Assembly (NCBI RefSeq): GCF_905147365.1
Contig: NC_056428.1
Location: forward strand, 17,638,001 to 17,702,000
DNA length: 64,000 nucleotides
Reading direction: 5' to 3'
Source: Aricia agestis
Lineage: Eukaryota > Arthropoda > Insecta > Lepidoptera > Lycaenidae
The notes under the pieces were generated by a model. The model made no database searches. It saw only the letters and a list, made by a program, of their open reading frames with translations, and was not told where the DNA came from. Every line of letters starts with the position of its first letter. Within the stretch, counting starts at the first letter, position 1. The translations under genes and the position numbers were made by a program. Of the stretch, positions 57,600 through 64,000 are shown one piece after another.

Positions 57600-59575
57600 T
57601 CTTTAATAGTTAATCAGTTTTTAATAAAAATAGAATGTGTATATTCCATTAATTATAATATTATCATCCTTTCTTCTGACTAGAATAGATGCAGTCTCGT
57701 TAACCAGTATCAGTATGACACTAAAGTCTAAGCTATACCTTCAAATGACATCCTTCTATGAAAAGTCGGTTCAATTTACCTATTTATACCGCAATATCAA
57801 TGTTCAATAAATTGTACATTCTTAATCATTCTAGGCTATAAATTAAGCATGGCTTATCCTCCATATGAATAGCTTAATTCGAAGATATACCGTCGGTCTG
57901 TCGGTCTGTAATACCACATTAATACCTTCCTTAAACCGCGGTATTAACAAGGTTCGGAAGATTATTGAGTTTATTCAGCCTAATAATTATGCTGCATTGA
58001 AGATAAATGTATTTAGTTTCTTTGCCATATAAAGTATTCCGCCCGTATTATTTTATTGAAGTGACTAAATAAGTATGTCACCATAGCAACGTCCATCGCT
58101 ATCCCGTCGCACAAACAATGGTCGTCGTCAGTCTCGAGTTGTAATAATTTACTATTATTTGTTCAACAAATGCACTCATCAATATAATAAGTACCCAGTA
58201 GCCGATTCTCAGACCCACTGAATATGCATATAAAATTTGGTTAAAATCAGTAAAGCAGTTTCGGAGGAGTACGCGGCCTAATATTGTGACACGAGAATTT
58301 TATATAAAACAAGAAGAAGAAGATAACGTTTTTATAACCGCTGACGGCTAAACCGATTTTGATCTGTTGTGTTTTAATTTGTAAGTTGTTAATTAACTGA
58401 TTTAAATTCATCACTCATCACCAAGATGATCATCATAATGGTGATGGTTTTCTGCCGGTCGTTCGGCGCACTCTCGCCAAACGAGCGTGCCCTTGCCCTT
58501 CGATTTGCCATCCGTGCCGGTCCAATCGTTTCTTATTAGGGTCGATACGGTCAGAGGTAAACGCTAAAAGAACATTATAGAAGTAAATAGCATTCCTTTT
58601 TTGCGTTTGTGGATAATATAGAAGCTCTACGTAGAGCTAGCTAGCAAGATATAACCATGATTGCGATTCGCGATGTTGTCTCATAAACTTATGTCTTATA
58701 GGAAATCGTAGACAAAAAATATGCTCTAGACTTGCATTATCGCCTGTAATTATTGTCCATCGTGGGGCAACATAGAGAGACCCGAAACAGACATAATAGT
58801 CATAACTACGAGTAGATACATTATGTGATAACTGATAGCTGATAAAATATAGTAAATAGTATAGTGGTAGCTGGTAGTTCAACTTTTATGGTCATGGTCT
58901 TGCACTTCGTTGGTTTTAGCAGAGTGTATCGTGAAAATTACTATTGGAATATCTGAGAATCACCAGTCACCACAAAATGTAATTATTAATGATATTTTAA
59001 AATGACGTCTGGGGTGATTTTTATCCCATTTTAATGTTTGAGTTAAAGGTTCGTTTTTGTCTATTTCTATTTTCTAGTTACCTCTAAAAATCCAGATTTT
59101 ACTTCAAATGTTTTTTTTGTTGAATATAGAGTTTGTACAGTCTTATTAAAGTAATCTTTTTTATTTTCTTTTATTGTGATCTCCATTCATTCATTCAAAC
59201 AGTATATATTTTACTTTAATATAAATATTAAAGTAAAATATACATTTATTTTATAAGATTTACTAAATGTAAAACCAACAGCGGTGACCAAAATTTAATA
59301 AGACTCTACAATTTAAAAGAGTTGTTGATACCCCCTTTAACCTATCTGATAGAAAAGGGGTACCAATAACTCTTAGGAGCTATGTCAGCTTGGTACTTAG
59401 AAGCGAAGACAAGAGGAACCCATAAATCTAGTGCAATATCAAATATACGAAAACGATTTGTCTCGCCCGTGCCTTGGCAGAGTCTACTTGTTGACATACG
59501 TGCAGCATTATTTACAACTCTATACGGTTGTAATAAAGTTGAATATACTGTCCACATGAGCCGTTTGTAAGTCAC
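57600..59575 (+). other. Putative intron, repeat scrap only
   Basis: A repeat at 58195-58310 (CCGATTCTCAGACCCACTGA, GTGACACGAGAATTTTATAT). A CGTAGAGCTAGCTAG phrase at about 58630. No gene. Confidence 0.4.
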
Positions 59576-59583
59576 CTTAATGA

Positions 59584-60032
59584 CAGTGGCGGATTTACAA
59601 ATTTGCCGCCTGTAGGCTATTCAATTTTTTGCCGCCCCTATAATTGACCTTTGAAATTTAATACGTTAGTTTATAGTTCACAATCATATCCCACCAAAAA
59701 CATTTTTTGAAAATTTTGGCTGAGACGACCACACAAGGTTTCACCCTGTGCGGTAGCGAATCGGCGAAGAACTACATATTTACTGGTATGTAGAATTTGT
59801 TTAAGTTAGGGTCAGTAGAGTTAGGCCGTGTAGATTCAGAAGCTTGGCTCTACATGAGATCTCATATCTTTTAAACAGTTAACAGGGTAAACCGTAAACC
59901 TTATGTGGCCGTCTCGGCAATATTTTACAAGAAATGTTTTAGTTGGATTTTTATTACTGTAAGATAAAAAATGGAGCTAAATTTGCCGCCCTAGGCTCCA
60001 GCCTACTTAGCCTATTGGTAAATCCGCCACTG
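59584..60032. mobile_element. hAT-type element with 7/8-bp target duplication
   Basis: CAGTGGCGGATTTACAAATT at the left faces ATTGGTAAATCCGCCACTG at the right. CTTAATGA at 59576-59583 and CTTAATGT at 60033-60040 are the target duplication. TTTGCCGCC occurs near both ends. No transposase remains. Confidence 0.87.
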
Positions 60033-60040
60033 CTTAATGT

Positions 60041-61258
60041 AACTTTGTTTTTGTGTCTGTTTGCTATTGCTATTGTTGAAGCAGTGGTCCATACGGTATG
60101 TGTGATTACACGTCCAATATTGTTAACATGGGTTGGCCTTAAATGCTTTCTGCGAAATCTTATTAGGAAAATCTTCGGAAGGATTTCACGGTCTTACCGA
60201 TGGGAGATAAGGGGAGGATTATGTAAAGAGTGGAAACATGTACAAGTTTATTATTGTAATTTGTATTGCATATTTCATAGCTATTCTTTCAAATAATTAA
60301 TAAATAAAGACTTCGTAAGAGCTAAATTGCACATTGACTTTCGAGTATCAGGGCAGCAGACCAGCTAAGGAGGTCTGATGATGAGAAATTAATAAGAAAT
60401 TGTAAAACAATACGTGATGATACAATACCGGTTTACGAGTGTCTGTTATCATGGCACATAAATGTTTTACGACCGCTCAAGGATGCTAGAAATTGCGTTT
60501 CGGTATCATATAAATTAGTTTTACCTTGCGGATATACATACATATACTTAGGTAATAGGTACTTTAAAACAAAAAAAAGTAAAATCGGACGTGAATACTG
60601 CAAGAGTAATACAGGTAAACTTCGGAAAATATTGAGTTAAAAAAGTCCTTAAAATCATCTAAACGTGCTTAAACTATAGTAATCTCAACTGCGTGAGAGG
60701 CAAACATCTTATATCCCTCTCTAGGGCCATTACTTGGTGGTGGCGCATCGGTTTGTCAGGGCGATGACGTTACGGGAAGCGCGGGACAAATCAGGCAATT
60801 TGCGTGACGTATGCGGGGTTCCCGGGACGTTGGCTGCCCGCCAGAGGCAGTTATGCGAACCTGGTGCCTTGTAGGCTATCATTATCATCGAGCTCTTATG
60901 AGTCTTAGGAGGTTGTTAATGACTAGGCTTGTAGGAGCTGAAAAGTATAGCAAAATAGTCTAATTGGGTAGTATCTACTATAAAGACGTATGACCATAAA
61001 AATGTTTTTCTTTCTACGAAAATATAGAGAAAATGACAGATTTATAGAGGAAATGTGTTTTGTCACTATTCTCTATTCTCTATCTGTCAGTATAACACAA
61101 ATGACAAACTCATATTTTTGTATTTGTACCGTAATTTACCAAGTGTGCATAAAGGCCCTGTGCGTATGACGTGTCGCAATTATTTTGGTAATCTTTCTAC
61201 GTTCTACAGCCTAAACTAATGAACTCTTCCCATGTATTAACTCATCTTTCTTTTCCAG
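60041..61258 (+). other. Putative intron, unassigned
   Basis: A GC-rich patch at 60740-60870 (GGCGATGACGTTACGGGAAG, TGCGTGACGTATGCGGGG) is unexplained. No exon found. Confidence 0.35.
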
Positions 61259-61298
61259 GTACGTCGGTAATTATATCACCATTAGAAAGTCATTACGA
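61259..61298 (+). CDS. Candidate 40-nt microexon continuing the signal-peptide gene
   Basis: A very good acceptor (CATCTTTCTTTTCCAG) and a consensus donor (GTGAGT at 61299) bound 40 nt. Joined in phase 1 to the exon at 39515 they read GTSVIISPLESHY and then GA, leaving phase 2. The hydrophobic strand followed by ESHYE resembles the start of an Ig-type or other extracellular beta domain, which is inference. The intron would be 21.7 kb. The splice signals are seen in the sequence; the linkage to 39440 is a hypothesis. Confidence 0.42.
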
Positions 61299-63080
61299 GT
61301 GAGTATTAGCGATGCGCCTGCGCACGATCGAGTTACGACTTTAACATTGAAGATTTTATGCCGAGCAAAATAGTAATAAAGTCAATATATCTGTTACATG
61401 GAAAAATGTAAAGATACATGATATAGGAAGTCGTTGAAAGGTTGAGACCCTAATCTTCTTGAGGTTATGTTTTCCTGGTGAATGGGGATATTAGGGCAAA
61501 GTGCTCACAAAGAGTGGGATTGAGGCAAAAACTTATTAGTAAACGTTTATCCCAATTCCCACGGCAACACCTTATTTTTTGAGAAATAAAAGTGGCCTAT
61601 GCGTTGATCCATGCTGAATAGATGTTCATTAGTTTTAGCGAGAACACACATACTTACGCATAAGCGATGTTTATATATTTTATAATGTCAAGAATTATGA
61701 ATATTATAAGTACACTCTATATTTTGCCTGTCTCCTATATGGACTAATAATATAGTTCATAATATATACTCGTAATGCGTATGAGAAAAAGCGAATGTAC
61801 AATAATATGTTACAAATGTAATCTCCTTCTTATTCTCACTGAATGGCGATTGTTCGTGCGTCCCTCTCGCACATACTACCACGTGCGAGTTAGAGCGAGA
61901 GAGGCAATTGGCATGGCGTAGCTGCGCGTGCGACGAACCGTTACCTATGAAGGCTTCAAGCAACGAGAAATGTACTAACTATAACTCAATTATATCGCAA
62001 TCTATACTACCAATTATAGAGAGAAAAAGTTTGTTTGATTGTATCGTTTAGGGTTCAAAATTACAGAGCTGATTTTGGTAAAAATTGGCAAAGTAGATTA
62101 GACCACGGCCGCGGGGTGAAGGTCGAAGGACATACAAAACTTTTTCGCGGGATCACTCACAAATACAGATCATACCGATCCCGTTGTCTGGTTTTTCAAA
62201 TTATTAATATAAGGTTACAAAAAAAAATGAACCAGGTATGGACTGGATACCAAACAACCCTACGACGGTAACTTTTTCTCTAGAAAGGCCGTCTAGAAGC
62301 GTTTATTTATTTACTCCTGCGAAGATTAGCGATCCCGCGATCCCGTGAAGAAATAGAGCAGCTTATCAAATAGACGTATTTGATAAGCTGGTCTATATCT
62401 TTATAGGGGCGAGTTGTCTTAAGTGAAAGAGACAAGTAGCTATAGAATTTCTAAGTGCTCTGCGATCGTACTTCATCGCTGCAGGCTTTACCTTGGACCA
62501 CTCCGGGGTACCGTTAGCAACAAGTTTCAAACACAGCGCGCGCGCAGGCGGCGAGTTTGTGGGTTACGGCGGCGGTGAAAACTCCATTCAATCGCGCTCC
62601 ACTTGGTCACATTGTCACATTCCCTGGTATAATCGATAGGTGTCAAATTCTTCATTTAGTACCGACTCTTTTTATCCGACTTCCAATAAATAAGATGGTT
62701 CTATGTTCAGCTGCGGAATTTTTTGTTACTATGCCGTAAAACGATCGACTTTTTCTCTTCTTATGATTGTAATTCCCTTATGGCAGGTTTCTGAGGTTCT
62801 TGACAGGTGTTAATTATTGTTTTTACGTCTGCCAATCAAAAACGTTAGTTAATACATAAACTCCAGTCAGAAAATCTCATAAATCTTGCATTAGTCATTA
62901 TTGATTAAAGTTAAATAATATCTCCATCGAATTCTAAAAGAGTCTATCAATTCGAGCTACGAAAATTAGGCTCAAAGTGTGATCTGACTGTCTGCCAGGT
63001 GAGCCACTTCTTGTGACCTACCTTCATAGAATCCGGTCGCCGAATAGGAAGAGTTTTTTGACTTCCAGCTGCTTGCCTCT
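61299..63080 (+). other. Region after the candidate microexon
   Basis: AT-rich, with a GC-rich patch at 62535-62580. No further exon could be supported. Confidence 0.35.
62359..62390. repeat. 14-bp perfect hairpin
   Basis: CAGCTTATCAAATA-GACG-TATTTGATAAGCTG; perfect arms, 4-nt loop. Confidence 0.85.
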
Positions 63081-63085
63081 TTCAT

Positions 63086-63183
63086 ATGCCGGCTCTTGAT
63101 ATAGGCGAACGCGTTGGCCAACGCGTCTGCAGACGCGTTGGCCACGCGCACGCAACGCGTTCGCCTATATCAAGAGCCGGCAT
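63086..63183. repeat. Nested perfect palindrome (98 bp)
   Basis: The outer arms 63086-63116 and 63153-63183 are exact complements over 31 bp (ATGCCGGCTCTTGATATAGG then CGAACGCGTTG). Between them 63117-63142 is a second perfect 26-bp palindrome centred on CTGCAG, followed by CACGCGCACG. ACGCGT occurs several times. Confidence 0.95.
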
Positions 63184-63791
63184 TAGGGTAGTGTTTTGCG
63201 GAACTGGGTCACTGTGATAGGCTTCTCGACTCTTATGTGTCCCTAGTAGGCTGGTGTGGTTAACCGCTGACACTTTAGGTGTAATGTTACTATTTTCTCC
63301 ATACTGCAAGAAGGCATTTTAACTTAGTATAGAAATATCTATAAAGTGCCAAACATAGGACAAGTTAATTGTTGATTAAATATCTTGTTTTCTCTTTCTT
63401 TCTTCCAATTAATGTTAAAAGAAACGATATTTTACAAAACAAAATAAAATATTAACAGCAGCGGCCGAATTTGGATTTAAATTAAAAGAGAGTCGTTGTA
63501 AGTCATAAATCATAATGAGTACTTCAAAACATACTTTAAATTAAATAATTAGTTTCGAAGGAAGTGAGAAAGTGTTAAAACGAATGTTAAATGAGAGCAT
63601 ACCAATATATCAGTCGTATCACTCGTACCTACTCGTCTCGTTAGTTTATCATCATGTAATGGGCAGAGACAGGCAGTCTGTGTGTAGTGTCTCTCTATGT
63701 TAACGCATAACAATAAAATATGTGAAATCAATAATGATAAATCATTAACCAATAATATCAGATTTTTTTACACAATCTATGTACTTGTACA

Positions 63792-64000
63792 TCTATCTAT
63801 TACATATTATAAAACAAAGTCGCTTTTTTTCCCTCATGTCCCTTTGTTTCCTTTAATCTTTAAAACTACGCAACGGATTTTGATGATTCTTTCAGTGAAT
63901 AGATAGCCCATTTATCGAGGAAGGTATTTTATCACGTTAAGACTAGGAAGAACAAATAGAGGAAAATGTGAAAAAAACGAGGAAAATTATTTGAAAGGGC
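63792..64000 (+). mobile_element. 5' end of the Helitron-like family, cut by the window
   Basis: Starts near TCTATCTATTACATATTATA and then AAAACAAAGTCGC. It shares CTACGCAACGGATTTTGATG with 47195-47215 in reverse. The 3' end is beyond the window. Confidence 0.65.

Noticed and set aside
59943..60296. 117-codon membrane-like frame
   Set aside because: It starts inside the hAT element and continues into flanking DNA, so it is a chance fusion made by the insertion.

Overview
This is a eukaryotic nuclear window, AT-rich with short GC-rich coding exons, GT-AG introns and dense transposon debris. The repeat families (Helitrons starting TC and ending CTAG or CTCG, tRNA-headed SINEs, hAT and foldback MITEs) and the two recognisable genes point to a moth or butterfly (Lepidoptera). 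The species cannot be named from the sequence alone.

Layout. (1) Positions 1-19,110, + strand: the 3' part of a ZNRF1/2-type RING E3 ubiquitin ligase gene, with four exons at 1-58, 13794-13889, 16267-16372 and 18641-18698. Its >13.7-kb first intron contains, on the opposite strand, a two-exon gene for a putative secreted Cys/Pro-rich protein (8806 to 7840). (2) Positions 19,479-33,268, - strand: a complete virilizer (VIRMA) gene. I rebuilt it as 11 coding exons in consistent phase, giving 1,962 residues; its product is a scaffold of the m6A methyltransferase complex. ZNRF and vir converge tail to tail, their stop codons about 780 bp apart. (3) Positions 33,269-39,314: repeat-rich intergenic DNA. 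(4) From 39,317, + strand: a core promoter with an exact Inr and an exact DPE at +28, a two-codon uORF, and a signal-peptide exon (39440-39515). A phase-compatible 40-nt microexon lies 21.7 kb downstream (61259-61298). The rest of that gene would lie outside the window.

Mobile elements fill the introns and spacers. Several have boundaries that can be read directly: hAT elements with 8-bp target duplications (44518-45070, which carries a dead transposase fragment; 59584-60032; 48928-49108; 5375-5514); poly(A) retro-insertions with 11- and 13-bp duplications (7277-7435; 18087-18591); a Helitron inserted A^T into an older Helitron copy (46055-46789); a 1.54-kb terminal-inverted-repeat element with a broken two-exon gene inside a vir intron (24465-26000); and several foldback elements.

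Points most worth a second look: the promoter plus signal-peptide exon at 39.3 kb, the antisense secreted gene nested in ZNRF, a 40-bp minisatellite that starts in the last ZNRF codons and builds its 3' UTR, the 1.54-kb element, and a nested perfect palindrome at 63.1 kb. I found no CRISPR array, no intact tRNA or rRNA, and no prokaryotic operon.
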